Shown: in pieces, positions 1 to 12,699 of the stretch
Layout of the letters: the number at the start of each line of letters is the position of its first letter
Position numbering within the stretch: position 1 is the stretch's first letter
Source of the DNA: Epiperipatus broadwayi
Lineage: Eukaryota > Onychophora > Udeonychophora > Euonychophora > Peripatidae
DNA: 64,000 bases
Direction: 5' to 3'
Assembly: GCA_028023455.1 (NCBI GenBank)
Contig: JAQFVV010012398.1
Span: 5,538,682 to 5,602,681 of the forward strand
Made by a program: the position numbers and the translations under genes
The notes under the pieces: generated by a model
Database searches by the model: none
What the model was told of the DNA's origin: nothing
The model's input: the letters and a program-made list of their open reading frames with translations, nothing else

Positions 1-1640
1 GTCTAGTTTTTTCATCAGACAGCTAGTTGAGTCCAATCTAAGAGTTGAGTTGAGATTACAGTTAAGATCACAATCAGATCAATGCAGTTGAGATCACAAT
101 CAGATTAAATCAGTTCTCAGTCATTCTTCTCATGTATTTATTAATAAAGACAATGCAGTGTTAATCATCGTTGGAATCATACGACCTTGCTCCAGCCCTT
201 AGTCTAATAAGATCAGCAATTTGCCTGGTAAAAGTAATGCCTGTTTAACAACTTGAAAAATCACCAGGAATGTTTAGCTGTCTATGAATAGTATCACAGA
301 ATACTAAGCATTAAATCTCCACAAGAAAAACCTCAAATCTAACCGGTTAGAAATATTTTCACATGAAGTAACAATCGGCAAGAAGTCCACGTTCAAATCC
401 TAGGTAATAAATAACATTTTCTTATTTCCATTTCTAATTAAAGTAGCCATTGCAATAATTTGAAGCCTCCCAGAGTCAATTAATAATGAACTTTATAGCA
501 TGCATAAAGAACTATTGAAGTGCATGTTTTGAAATGTCGCGTATGTGAATACTCTTTGTTATATTATATTGATTTCATGTATTTATTTAAATGCCATCTA
601 TTATTTAATGCTTGTGTTATATTCTAGTTTATTATATGAATAGTCAGTATATGTAATTATCATTGTCTAATTTAATTAAGTTCTTATAAAAGTATTTAAA
701 ATCAGAATAATAAATGTTTAGTTTAAATAAATTATCTTGAAACAAAATATTTGTCAGTCAATTCTTTACCACTAATTAAAGCAATAATTTGTTATTGTAT
801 TACTTTAGATTGAGCTGGTCATGGGATATTTTGAATGCTGGATTATGGGCCTACTGTCCAAACATGTTAGTTCTCATAACTAGCTGGCACCTGAGGTTTA
901 CCTCAAAACAAATAAAGTGCTTGGATAGTAGGGGTTTGAATCTAGCAGTCGAGGTGGGCCACGGTCTGGAAATGTGATCATGTTATGCGTTGCATAGCTC
1001 AGACTAGTCATGGGTATCGTTGATGGCTCTGTCATCAATGCTATTCTCCCCTCTGCTTGAAGGCCCAGTTCATTCACATAACATTTATAATATAAAATTA
1101 TAAATTTATGATAAATGGGGTTTAAGCCCAGTTAAACCTAGCAAATAGAGTACACTGGATCATCTCGTACGAATGCACTCGGTACAATATATACATGATA
1201 TATTTTGTGAATTCATCTATGTATGATTATGAATATACTGATGTTTTGGCTTGATTACATAAGCCACCATATGGTTGATGAATAGAATATTATAAAGATG
1301 ATTGTATATGCACTGTAAACACTGGTTTATAACAATGTTAAGCACCACCAATATATATATAACTTGAGATATCTTTAACTTAAAATTTACATATTAAATC
1401 TTATTTAAGTATTACAATCAAGGTATTAAAAGTGAGATTCTTACTTCAGACTTGTATAATTAAATATGAATTTAATAACTCTTAGGTGCCATACACATTT
1501 GATGATAAATTAATTTCTCTAAATTAGCAATAATATTGACAAAGGTATGCTTATTCATTCTATTCTTGAGCCTTTGTTCAACATTTAGAGTTCTTTTAAT
1601 TTATAGCCTGGGAGAGGGCGATTAACTCCCTTTGTATATA
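1..1640. other. gene-free flank
   Basis: I see no supportable gene here. Bases 62-110 hold a short imperfect direct repeat built on agatcacaatcagat. An AATAAAG motif near 144-150 could be a poly(A) signal of an older retroelement. The rest is AT-rich with no splice-bounded open frame. A somewhat less AT-rich patch at 790-1075 contains a 62-codon frame with no recognisable domain, which I take as chance. Confidence 0.4.
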
Positions 1641-1646
1641 TATATA

Positions 1647-2522
1647 CACCTGGGTCTCATTTTATGCGATAAATAGGTTTCTCAGAAAACACGCTCAAAA
1701 GAAATAGCGCAAAAATAGACGTAACTTACATTGAAAACGGGGGGATGTGGTCTGTGATTTTTCAAAATTCGCATAAAAGCAAAGCACCAATGTAAAATTA
1801 CTTTAAAATTCGCGCAAAAAAAAAAAAAAATAAGGAAATAAAATATGACTAATAAAAAATTTCAAATTTGAAAAAAAATTGATACAAGACAAACTTTTTT
1901 TAACTATAATATTTAATTTTATTCAAAATAATATATTTTTATGCATAATTTAGAGTACAGTAATTTACATTTTTTTATACACATTTTAATTATTATGATT
2001 TTCTGGTGACAACGTAATTAGTAATTAATCTTTGAGATGATGATTTTATTAATTGTTTACGAAGCTCACGATATCCAGACATACAACCATTTAGCTCTCG
2101 TTGGAATTTAAGAGCACGTTAATGATTAGTGTCATTAATAAGAAAATAATAATTGATTACGTTCTTTTTTAAAAAGCAAAAACAGAATGTGATTTAAAAT
2201 GCAAAATTAACATGCACGATGTTTGAACAAATTTACATTATAATCTTGTAAAATTTAATATGTGTATACATAAAATATGGAAATCATGATTTTAATTTCA
2301 TTATTGCATAAAATCTTACTATTATAAAGCACTGAAAATATTGAAATTACTAAGATGAAAGTCGAATTCCAATAATGTGCTATTACTTTCAATATAATGT
2401 AAGTGTGCGAAATTTATTATTTAAAGTAATAGCGCATTATTGGAAATCGACTTCTGGTGAAACATGAATCGCGCAACTTCAAAATCGTGTTAAATAAGTC
2501 CGCGTAAAAAGAGACCCAGGTG
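1647..2522. mobile_element. TA-flanked MITE-like DNA transposon, copy 1
   Basis: The element begins CACCTGGGTCTCATTTTATG and ends with the inverse (AGAGACCCAGGTG after a short A run). This gives perfect 12-bp terminal inverted repeats that continue imperfectly inward. TA dinucleotides flank both ends (1645-1646, 2523-2524) inside (TA)n tracts, fitting TA target choice. A second inverted repeat lies near the right end (about 2357-2394 with 2417-2452, built on CCAATAATG(T/C)GCTATTACTTT), so the 3' part can form a long hairpin. No transposase-like frame is visible, so this looks non-autonomous. The superfamily is not assigned: TA duplication suits Tc1/mariner-like or related groups. Confidence 0.75.
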
Positions 2523-2534
2523 TATATATATATA

Positions 2535-3698
2535 CACCTGGGTCTCATTTTACATGATAGATAGGTTCCTCAGAAAACACACACAAACAAAATCGTGCAA
2601 AAATAGACGTAACTTACATTGAAAAAGGGGGGATGCGGTCTGTGATTTTTCAAAATTCGCGCAAAAAAAAAATAAGGAAATAAAATATGACTAATAAAAA
2701 ATTTCAAATTTGAAAAAAATTGATACAAGACAAACTTTTTTTAACTATAATATTTAATTTTATTCAAAATAATTATATTTTTATGCATAATTTACAGTAC
2801 AGTAATTTACATTTTTTTATACACATTTTAATTATTATTGCTATTTGCCCAAAAACACGTTCGTTTGCAAACTAGTAAAAAATCAGATTGTCATGTGATG
2901 TGATGTGATGTATTTGGCTTCTCCTTAAATGAAGTCAAGAATATCTCAGCAATTATTCTCACAAGAGAAAATACAACTAGCACCAAGTTTACTCTCATGT
3001 TGTGTTAATGGTTTTTTGTTGATGACAACGATGATTTTAATAATTGTTTATGAACTTAGACTTATGATAATAAAAAGACATTTATTCACCACTTCTGAGA
3101 AAAATTTAATTAAAACTAACAACTAAAAATTAAATTCTTATTTTTGGCTTTAATTTTCAATTCTGTTTAAAAATCAAATTTCGTTTTACATCACATTAAT
3201 TTCAAGTCGCCCGTAAGTAATTTTTAAATTGTTAATTACAATTAAAAATCAGATTTTAATTTTTAATTGTGCCCACTGCTATTACTGACCTTTTAAAAAT
3301 AAACTTGTGGACACTAAATGATTAATAATTGATTACGTTCTTTTTTAAAAAGCAAAAACAGAATGTGATTTAAAATGCAAAATTAACACGCACAATGTTT
3401 GAACAAATTTACATTATAATCTTGTAAAATTTAATGTGTGTATACATAAAATGTGGAAATCATGATTTTAATTTCATTATTGCATAAAATCTTACTATTA
3501 TAAAGCACTGAAAATATTGAAATTACTAAGATGAAAGTAGAATTCCAATAATGTGTTATTACTTTCAATATAACGTAAGTGCACGAAATTTATTATTTAA
3601 AGTAATAGCGCATTATCGGAGGTCGACTTCCGGTGAAACACGAATCGCGTAACTTCAAAATTGTGTTAAATAAGTCCGCGTAAAAAGAGGCCCAGGTG
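2535..3698. mobile_element. TA-flanked MITE-like DNA transposon, copy 2
   Basis: This is a second copy of the element at 1647-2522 in the same orientation, separated from it only by a (TA)n stretch of about 12 bp. It shares the CACCTGGGTCTC ends, the A/T-rich left third and the internal inverted repeat (about 3533-3566 with 3600-3630). The middle (about 2836-3325) differs from copy 1 and makes this copy about 290 bp longer. A 65-codon frame at 2929-3126 lies in this variable part and has no recognisable domain. Back-to-back placement suggests insertion of one element into the (TA)n at the end of the other, or a tandem duplication. Confidence 0.72.
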
Positions 3699-3711
3699 TA
3701 TATATATATAT

Positions 3712-5590
3712 TGTAACCTTCCCTTTCAGTTCTTAACCCTTCTACCATACCTTCTTTCCTCTGTATGGTACTAGCTCAATAATAAACTATCAAGTATAAC
3801 AACAGTAAAGTATAAGAATCTCTATGGGGCTTGAAACTTGTGATATATCAAACATAAGATAGACTTTAGAGACGATTACAACATAGAGGTTTTATTATTG
3901 AGAAGTATATAAAATACACTCCACAATGGCATTGTTATTGTAAAAATTCTCCAAATACTATCATATAATCATTAGGAAAATCCCCACAATAAACAATGAC
4001 TAACAATATTTCATTTAAATAATGCTTTAACTACTCTTCTATAATTCAAGAATCTCAAAATAATAACATTAAAATAAAAATTATATTAAATTAAAAGAAT
4101 AAATGCTATCCTATGGCTATCTCAGGGGTCACAATTATTCTATTCTAAAATATAATATAACAATTAGATTTCTAATTAAATAATTGAATTGCAAGAAGGA
4201 TTTTACTGGGATCCAATAATTTAAATAAAATCACACTTACTATTACAAACTTGATTAACCTCCCATTTGAAAATTAATCCAACTATAATAATAAGACATG
4301 AAAATTAACATCACTAGCTAGTTACTTATTACCTTTACTTGAATAATTTAATTTACTTTCTTAAAATATATTTTCATATTTATACTAATAACAATCACTA
4401 TAGAATACTCATTTTTATTAAAATCAAAAGCTTTATTATACAATTATTAATTGCAAAGTCTAATTCAATTAAATACGTTTCTTAATTAGTAATTCACCCA
4501 TTGTAATTCGACCTTCAGAATTACAAACCTTAAAATATATTTGGTCAGTAACTTGTACTCTGAAATAATATAATACTTCTAAATTTATGATATGAAATAC
4601 ATTTCAAAATTAGATCACAAAATCAGAATGTGATTCTTAAAACATACTATTAATTTTTATTATTTGCTCTCCATTTTGTAAAACTTAATAATACTTTTCC
4701 AAAAATATGAAGTACTACAAACTCCCTTTAATATAGTTATAATTTAAAAGCAATGATAATTAATTCATCAATTATGAATTCTTAAATATAACTCTTTGGA
4801 TAAAGCATGTAATCAATATATGCTATGTATAATTCTATGTGAATGATGCACTTTATTGATATGATCTTGTGATGGAAATGACTCTCAAATGCAATGAAAT
4901 TACTAACAAAATTTAAATCAAAATATTCATGTATTTACAATAATAATAATGAACAACAAACAGCTATACACCTTATGATAAATAATTCACTAACAAAATA
5001 ATCATTTAACTGTTTATAAATTTACAATAAAATTATTTACATTCATCACAGATAGACATAATAATTATTCTATACATTTTAACCTTCCCCATATTCATTA
5101 TTATATATATGTGCTCTGCACACAGATAATGAAGCTATTAAATGTAAATAAAATTATTAAAAGTTACTGCCAAGTGCTCTTACCATCATGTATGCTTTCA
5201 TACTATTATTATACCATTTTACAATTCATTAGTTATCTGGTTCTCTTCTTAGTTATCTTTCTCTATTTACTTTATTTTGTAACTCCAGATATTTTAATAA
5301 AATTATAATATTTAAATTAGACTTCATATTCAAAATTTGTATAAAAATATTGCACTATAATCTTATCAACAAAAATTATTGCTGCTATGGTAATGTTACA
5401 AAAAAAAAAAACACTAATATTTATAATGTATTAAAAATGAATAGTGAAATTAAGGATTCTTTTTCATATAATATAATTCATTTTATACATTCATTCTCTA
5501 TCTCTCACTTATATTTTCTGTTTATCTTTGATCTTAGGTATCATTATTCATATAATAATTTATTCAGATTTTATTCAAATATAAAGCATT
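3712..5590. other. gene-free AT-rich stretch, unknown repeat boundary at 3712
   Basis: The sequence changes abruptly after (TA)n at 3701-3711 with TGTAACCTTCCC, and a similar AACCTTCCCC motif recurs at about 5081-5090 just before another TA tract. These could be the ends of one insertion of about 1.4 kb, but I see no terminal repeat long enough to prove it. Frames of 65 and 82 codons at 5111-5308 and 5350-5598 are low-complexity I/Y/F/L-rich translations of AT DNA and are not supported as genes. Confidence 0.35.
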
Positions 5591-5648
5591 TAATATAAAC
5601 TGAGCCCTGGTTTTATATATATATATAACCAGGGCTCAGTTTATATTA
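5591..5648. repeat. perfect 22-bp palindrome around (TA)n
   Basis: Bases 5591-5612 and 5627-5648 are exact reverse complements (arms built on ACTGAGCCCTGGTT) with a TATATA spacer. The arm matches the ATATAAACTGAGCACTGATT stretch of repeat family F1 (see 16740-17100 and 24005-25345), so this is probably a head-to-head junction of two F1 units. Confidence 0.8.
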
Positions 5649-6004
5649 ATATAGCAAATCTTCGAACTTCAATAGGAATTCTTCAATCTTCTCCATCATC
5701 CAATTCTTTTGCCTACTATAACCTCAGATTTTGAATGATGTAGATGGCTGAAGAGTTGGAGGGTGGAGAATATTGAAATTTGTACATTGAAGCTTGGTGA
5801 TTTTTATCTTAATTAAACTAAGAATTGATTGTGTGCATATGTGAGAGATGGCAATCTGGACCAACTGATGAGTGCTGGTTCAGCACAAAATACCTACATT
5901 GGAGATTATTTATCTTTTTCACATGAATATGATCATGTGTATCAGTTATCTAAGATATGAAGTGGATAGTTATAGGGAGCTTGAAAATCTGAATTCATGT
6001 CCTG

Positions 6005-6005
<1 letters not shown>
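5640..6005 (+). mobile_element. F1 repeat copy (hammerhead-bearing, retrozyme-like)
   Basis: This is a diverged copy of the F1 family: a GATGGCTGAAGAGTTGGAGG segment, then the hammerhead motif, then the segment ending in TTGAAAATCTGAATTCATGTCC. The order of blocks is the same as at 16740-17100 and 24590-25345. It has no coding capacity and ends at a TA/TG microsatellite. Confidence 0.65.
5853..5907 (+). ncRNA. hammerhead ribozyme motif, F1 family, degenerate
   Basis: Stem I is AATC + bulge TGG + (A)CCAA pairing with TTGG(A) + GATT. The CTGATGA core is intact. Stem II GTGCTG/CAGCAC closes over GTT with six Watson-Crick pairs. The next box reads AAAA where GAAA is required, so the invariant G12 is lost and the ribozyme is probably inactive. 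The AATC/GATT distal pair differs from the GATC/GATC pair of the 24110-24164 copy, a compensatory change. Confidence 0.6.
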
Positions 6006-6036
<31 letters not shown>

Positions 6037-6037
6037 G
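6006..6037. repeat. (TA)n(TG)n microsatellite
   Basis: A run of TATATATATA is followed directly by about nine TG units at the 3' edge of the F1 copy. Confidence 0.9.
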
Positions 6038-6089
6038 ATAATTTTTACAAATATTTAGTGAATACAATACAGATATATTTACAAAATTA

Positions 6090-7150
6090 GCATTTGGGAA
6101 GTGAGAGATCAGGCACTTTTCCTGTGTCCTCAGAAGGAGAGATTCATTTATAGACTTATTTTGGCTGCAATCTGGCAGAGACCAATTTTTGGTCACAATT
6201 TATTTTATTGATTTAAATTGAACAATGATTGTGTTTGGATACCTTTGTAGATTTTGACTATATATAAATGTATGTTTAATGCACTTAGAGGGCAAACAAA
6301 ATGAATGTGCTAAAACAAATAACAGGAAAAAATCTTGATTAAAGACAGCAAGTAATAATGAGATTAATCCATATCTGCATTCCATTGAAATAGAACAATG
6401 TATTTAAAAATAATCAGATGGTTTTATTGCTTATGAGTTCATAAAAAGTTCCAAGTGCTGGAAGTGCAAGGATTGGAGCCAATCTGAGACTTTGTACTCC
6501 AGAATTTAACACTCTACCATTACACCAAACCATAAACAACATCCTTCAATGATTTATTTAAATTGCAAACAAGTTTATAAAAAAAGTAAAAAATAATTTT
6601 TGTATGATGTCTAAATTTGCAGTTTTAACAAAGAGGACTTATTGATAATATACATTGATATTATGCAATTTAACACAGAGATTAATATAAGGATTCGGCA
6701 GTTCAAAAGTGTCTTATTTGATTCTCAACTATCTCAGTTTGATCATTTGTAGAAACTGATTATACTCAACCCATATCTTTGGCCCTCAAATATCTTATAA
6801 CCTTCCAAGCAACTACTTATATGAATATTATAATGAATGCTCAGTTTATGGATGAAAAAATAAGAAATTCACTCAAATTTTAAATGAAGACTGAAGTTAT
6901 ATTTCAATTGTATAGTGACAAAATTTTGCTTGAATAGATCTAATGTTGAATTATTTTCATTTATGCTGACTTCATCCAGTTTGTCACATGCATGTGAATC
7001 TAATGAATATGAGTATACATTGTGTAATTTATTAGTAATAGTAGTGAAAATGTTTGTAATTATTTTTTGTATTATAAAGTTCAATAATTCTGTGAAAATG
7101 TAAACTGATTAAGTTTGTAAATACAGTACAAAGTTATTTGTAGTATATAT
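6090..7150. other. gene-free stretch
   Basis: No gene or clear repeat structure. Frames at 6200-6385, 6869-7084 and 6915-7103 overlap on opposite strands, lack splice context and have no domain signature. Confidence 0.4.
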
Positions 7151-8583
7151 TGTAACAGTCAGAATCATCTATCTCGCTAACACACTGCAGAATTCAAACC
7201 CCACACATGAAACTGAACATTCTAGGAGGGGTTGCCTTCTAGATATACTAAATTCGAATCTAAAGTCCAAATTTCACAGTGCCATTTATGTGATAATGCA
7301 TCTGATGCTACTACTAGCATAACCTTTCACCGATGCCTGGTGATCAGGGAGAAACAAAAGACTCTATACTAAGATAAGTTTGGGTGACTGAGACAGTGAT
7401 AGGAATCAATAAAATAAAAGATCAAAATTAGTTTTAAATGATTTCAAAATTTATTTATATAGAAATATATATATGATGCCACTGTCTGTTTATATGAGAC
7501 AGGGACGCGTATTAAATAATTGTTGGCATTACATTCCAATAAATGACAAAAGGGTTTTAAAGCAAAATTATATATTCTATCCCTTGGGCTAATAGCATTA
7601 TGATAATGTGCTTAAAGAGATGGGAACATGTGCAAGGTGCTTTGAGTAATTATAAAAGTTTAATAAAATATTTGAAAATTAAGTGTTATAAAATATGTAT
7701 TGATTTCGAGAATAGCAGGGACAAAAGCTTACTAAGCAATAAAGTGGGGATGTGATCAAGACATTTATTTGATAATAATAATTAAAGCAGATGGGAGGTC
7801 AGTATTGCTAATAATGAATTTCTTAAAGTTGGAGGGTGTGATATGTTTAAGTCACGGATGCTTTGTAAAAATAAATATATAAATAAAACAATATTGAATA
7901 TTTGGAATGACTATGGAGGGCAGCTCACCGCTAATCCATAGAAAAGTGTTGTCATGAACAGCCGAAACATAGCAACTGGGTGATGACTGCATCTAATTCC
8001 CAGGTGTTACATTTGAGTACACACTCTGCCTGGGAAATGCAGGAAACGAAAAGAGAGTGGACTTGGCCATTTAAAATCATTGGAAAGCAAAACAAAGTGG
8101 TCTCAACAACAAAGTCATTTACCAGCAATACTAGACTACTGTATATAAAATATACTAAATGGGTTTTACTTGGATTAAGAGAAATGCCCAATCAAATTCC
8201 CAGAAATTAATTTAAAAGGGTCCGCACATTCTCAACATCAATGATGAACTTTGTAATTAAAGTAGTACACAGTATTTAAAATAGGAAAATGCATGCTTGC
8301 AGGTTTGAAAAGTAAGCATAGGTTTATTTATGCAATCTTGCATTTGTGGCACATTTAATCATTGACCTCGCACATACTCTCATATTAGGTTAAAATCAAT
8401 AACAGGTAGATTTTAAACTATGTGATTATTATATATATTAAAGAAGATTAGAATCACCCTCGAACGAGTGATTTGCAAGATAATAAAATTGGGAATTATT
8501 ATAAATTTAAAATATGCCTTAATAGCGGCATCTTACTTTCAACAAAGGGAATAATTCACTCGGTCAAAGATGATTCTGACACA
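7151..8583. mobile_element. possible element with inverted ends TGT...ACA
   Basis: After a TATATAT tract the sequence starts TGTAACAGTCAGAATCATCT. Near 8568-8583 it ends AGATGATTCTGACACA, giving a perfect 13-bp inverted repeat (GTCAGAATCATCT) and TGT...ACA termini. The interior is slightly less AT-rich than its surroundings. Overlapping frames at 7952-8191 (minus) and 7980-8210 (plus) show no known domain. It could be an LTR-like or DNA element. Target duplication is not evident, so the call is tentative. Confidence 0.35.
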
Positions 8584-10165
8584 TTATCATAATAAAATAA
8601 AAGAAAGCTTAATAAATCGAAAATATTAACCCAAGGATAGAAAGCAAAACTGTTGATTATATTTGAACACGTTAAAGAAGTACATAATAAAGTTATGTGA
8701 AAACAAAGAAAAGCAATTTAAAATAGCTATAGCATGTTAGTTAGGAATCACAAGAGCTCTTGGGTTAATTTAGGTTACCTCTGGAGCATTTGCAGGTAGA
8801 TTGATGTTCGGCAGGTTGTATAATTCAGCAGCAAAATCTGGAAATGTTCATATTTTTGGCAGCAGCAGCAGTTCCGGGGTTCCTTAAGTGATAGCTTCCG
8901 ATAGTCTAGAGCAGCAGCCACCCATTCCTGAGGGAAATAGCCTTCACTGGCTCTACTCAGTCATGCCACGGTTAGCAATAGGTGTGGTAAACATGGTGAA
9001 TTAATTTGGAGATGAAAACTTGGCTTCAAATATAAGTTCGCAGGCATGTAGCTAAAATCTCAGGAAAATATATTTTGAAGAATATGTTACTAGAACTAGA
9101 ATAATTTTGGTTAGAAACATTTCATCAGCTAATGACCAGAATGGAGAATAAAAAGCTTGTAAATATAATTTCACTTTTCATTTATCAATGACCCTTCATT
9201 CAGTCTGTCAAAAGGACAATTCCTCTTTCATCTCATCTTCAACTATATATATTGTAAATAAGTGAACATTGATATCTGAAAAGACTGAAACTTATTATTA
9301 GCAACGATTTTAGTTTACAAATTAATTAAGCTAGCTTAACATATATATTATTTTAAATTAAATATTACTAATTACAACAGCCTTAAATAATGTTTATTGC
9401 TGCTTGAATATGTAATGTTTAAGATTATGAGTCTGCCTGCAAAATAGTTTTGAGTAACGTATTTGGAATAAGAGTGTTCTGTGATATGAGTATAGTTCTA
9501 AATGTTACATATTCAAGCAGTAGTAAAAATTATTTACATGTTGTTGAAATTAGTAATATATATATCACATGTGCAAGAGTTAAATATTGTTAACACTTAA
9601 TGAGATATATTTCTACTCCGTGTCATGAGGCTAATATTTAATTCAAAATAATTTAAATCTTGCATAATAATAAATTCTAAGAAAAGGGTTTGAAATAATA
9701 TTGTTTCAAAATATAACATAATTTTAACAAAAGTAAAATATACTTTTTAAGAATGTAAAATTTATTATTAAAAATAGAGGAGTGTATAACTTTTAATTTA
9801 TTGTTTTTATCATTATTTATTTGGTGTTTCAATTCTAATAATTATATTGCATATATATCTTACAAAATTAGTATTGCTATTAATAGCCATGGTGTCATTG
9901 ATCTCTAAATTTTATCTATGCCTTTACTTTACTTTGAAGTTATGCAAAATCTGTCATATAAAACTCTAACATTTATATTATGTATTTGCACATTGGCTAT
10001 CGGCCATAAGTAATTATAATTGGATAAAGAAGTATATTGTTGTAAATAAAATATCTAGCTTGCACGGCATTCATCATTATCAAATTATAAATGTTTGCAA
10101 ATTAGAATATGTACACTCGATGCCACGCTCCTGTGCCATAGCAATTAAAGTTTTATTATTTATTT
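8584..10165. other. gene-free stretch with one GC-richer patch
   Basis: Bases 8765-8985 are clearly more GC-rich, with a short CAG run (GGCAGCAGCAGCAG), but no open frame on either strand is long or splice-bounded. The remainder is AT-rich with no feature I can support. Confidence 0.35.
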
Positions 10166-10170
10166 TATTT

Positions 10171-10188
10171 ATTCCATCTATCTATCTG

Positions 10189-10280
<92 letters not shown>

Positions 10281-10300
10281 CCTACTTACCTCCTACCTAC

Positions 10301-10366
<66 letters not shown>

Positions 10367-10436
10367 GTCTATCTATCAATTCATCCATTCATCTATCTAT
10401 CTATCTGTCTATTTAATTTAATGTGATCTACCTATC
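10171..10436. repeat. (TCTA)n tetranucleotide microsatellite
   Basis: A long TCTA array with scattered TCTG, CCTA and TTCA variants occupies this stretch. It produces an artefactual Y-L-S-I repeat frame on the plus strand (10060-10416), which is not a gene. Confidence 0.97.
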
Positions 10437-11437
10437 TACTTACCTGTCAATCAAATTCAAATTGAAGTATTTTATAGCATTCAAATAATATGTATTCAAT
10501 AACTAATTAAATAGAAAAGTAAAACTTCACAAAAATAAAGTAAAAAACAAATGCATTATATATCCATGAAAGAAGTACAGGTTATAAGATTATGTTTGAT
10601 AGGCTAATGTTATCTTCTTTGAAAGAAAGGATAAAAATAAAAATTAATCTATTTCTATTGAAAAATTTATGATTTGAAGCTAATAAATTATTTAAGTGTT
10701 CTTTTAATATTAAAAGTAATTGAAATGTGAGAATTATTGAAAATTAGTTTAGTATATATCTGTATTGCGTTAATTTTATTTTGCACTTGAAAAGTGTACC
10801 TTGTAATGAAACCAGTAGTTATAAAATTTTAATTTTAAATTCTAGCTTGGTATAATCTGTTTACACTATATAATATGTAAGATTTTAATGATTATAGGCC
10901 AATATTACTACTATTTAAGGTTAAGATCTTGTTCTTTATTTTTTTTAATTACTAATAATTATTCTATATTAACCCTGTAGCTATGACATTCTTAGAGTTT
11001 ATAAGACATTAACCAATCTGCTTGAATGAATTATTTAAAAAGAAGTATGCATTGTTTTTTCAATTTTGATATGCCGGAGTAAAAGGTATGCTGATGTGAT
11101 GAAATTGTTTATAATATTATTTAGTTTTACTTTAGGGCAAAATTTTTTTTACAATGTTTTAAAAGAAAAAGTACTAAATAATGTTCAAGGCAAATCTACT
11201 ATTATTTAGATATTCCGATTATTTCTCACTTAGAAAGTATGATGCTGAGTAATTATAATTAAGTTAAAAATATACATCCTACTTATTATATACAGTATAT
11301 ATTGTATAATTATATGAAACATAAAAAAAGGTAATAAAATTGCCGTAGGTGGCGCTTTGAAGATTTAAGTTCGTTTCAATTTATTTACTATATACGAAAT
11401 ATTTGAATACTAGTATAAGGTATATAGTGAACTTTAG
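10437..11437. other. gene-free stretch
   Basis: AT-rich and unique-looking. A short GC-richer motif at about 11341-11366 (GCCGTAGGTGGCGCTTTGAA) resembles one at about 17146-17168, hinting at a small dispersed repeat. Nothing else is supportable. Confidence 0.35.
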
Positions 11438-11542
11438 ATGTAATTAGAGAGGATTTGAACACAGACTATATCGGTTATATAAGATGGAGTGGATAGCTGA
11501 AGGAAGCTTGAAAGTCTGTATTCAAATCCCCTCTAATTATAT
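11438..11542. repeat. F1-derived hairpin
   Basis: A 30-bp arm at 11438-11467 (GTAATTAGAGAGGATTTGAA...) is nearly the reverse complement of 11513-11542. The loop carries F1 sequence (GGTTATATAAGATGGAGTGG). This is a small head-to-head remnant of two F1 tails. Confidence 0.75.
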
Positions 11543-12546
11543 ATATAGATAAAATTAAATAAACACTCAAATTGCATGCTAAAGCATAATCACAAAAGAT
11601 GTTTTTGAATGATTTTTTTGGTATACAAAAAAAAATGTGTACAGTTTTAAGGTTAGAGTTAAGAGAAAAAATAATAATTGGGATAAGAAAAAAGAGTGTA
11701 TTTTTATTGTAAAAGGCATAGTATAGATATATTAAAAAAAGTTATACCTAATGAAATAAAAAATAAAATGCTGAAAAAAATGGAGATATATTCTTAAATA
11801 TGGACAAGTATACGAACAGCCAAAGACGGCCTGAGAAAAAGTTGTCCAGAACAATGTTTATAAGCGGGAAAAGGCGGTCTTTTACTCATGATAAAAATAC
11901 ATAGATACTGTTTTTTTTTTTAAAAAATTATTATATTGCTTTACAATTATTATAAATCAAATCAAGAACGATTTCCTTCGTTAAAATTTTGAATGAAAAT
12001 TCGTTAAAAAAAAAAAGATATGAAAAATAAAATTACATTTTTGTATTATGAACATTTTATTTTGAATAAACAAAATAAAATTACACAAATTAATACTTGC
12101 AATATATAAATAATTATTTATTTATGATTATTTATAAATTATAAATAGGGCTTTGCGCAATTTTATTAAATGATATTTGAGAGCACAAACTAAAATACAT
12201 GTAATGCAAAAAATTATATTTCTTTGAACATTTTATTGCGAATCCGGTAATAACATCGTCATAATTTATTCTTTTTTTACGAATTCTGATTTAATACATA
12301 AAATTTTTAATCAAGAGAATCATTGCTGACTTATGCCGATTTCACATTAATATGATCAGAACATTGTGAAATATTTAGACATACACAGTGCATATAGCTG
12401 AAAAATCTACGTAGCCGCACACAATCAGTGTTTCTACAATTGTATTTCTTCTACATGATAGGATCTTTATATCACAGAATTTTGGCAGGAAAAAAAAAGA
12501 AACATAATTACATTTAGCAAGTAATAAAACATTTTATTTTTTGATT
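11543..12546. other. gene-free stretch
   Basis: Very AT-rich with several A or T homopolymers. No gene, tRNA or structured repeat seen. Confidence 0.4.
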
Positions 12547-12690
12547 TTCACAGAAAGCGTAGATCATGCAGGCATGGGGTCTTAATAAATGCTGGGCCTA
12601 GTGCAGTTGTATCATTCACACGGGCCAGCTCTGTGGGCAGCTGTTCAGAGATCCCTGATGTTAGAGCGACTACAGTTCGGTCACTTGACT
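12547..12690. other. GC-rich island, candidate exon or pseudogene of unknown strand
   Basis: This roughly 145-bp patch is near 50% GC in AT-rich surroundings and is open on both strands. On the plus strand it follows a good acceptor (pyrimidine tract, then TTTTCACAG at about 12543-12551), with a frame ending in TAA at about 12691. On the minus strand a 46-codon frame follows TTTAG at about 12690 and ends in TGA, with AATAAA about 13 nt further on; its translation contains LTSGISEQLPTELARVNDTT. I recognise neither product. It may be a conserved exon, a retropseudogene or part of a transposon. Confidence 0.35.
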
Positions 12691-12699
12691 AAACTATAA

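Noticed and set aside
10060-10416. 118-codon frame of Y-L-S-I repeats
   Set aside because: It is the translation of the TCTA microsatellite, with no other coding evidence.
12547-12690. Alternative last exon of the minus-strand peptide gene
   Set aside because: The phase would fit after exon 2, but the acceptor is weak, the distance would be over 40 kb and the encoded sequence bears no relation to exon 3.
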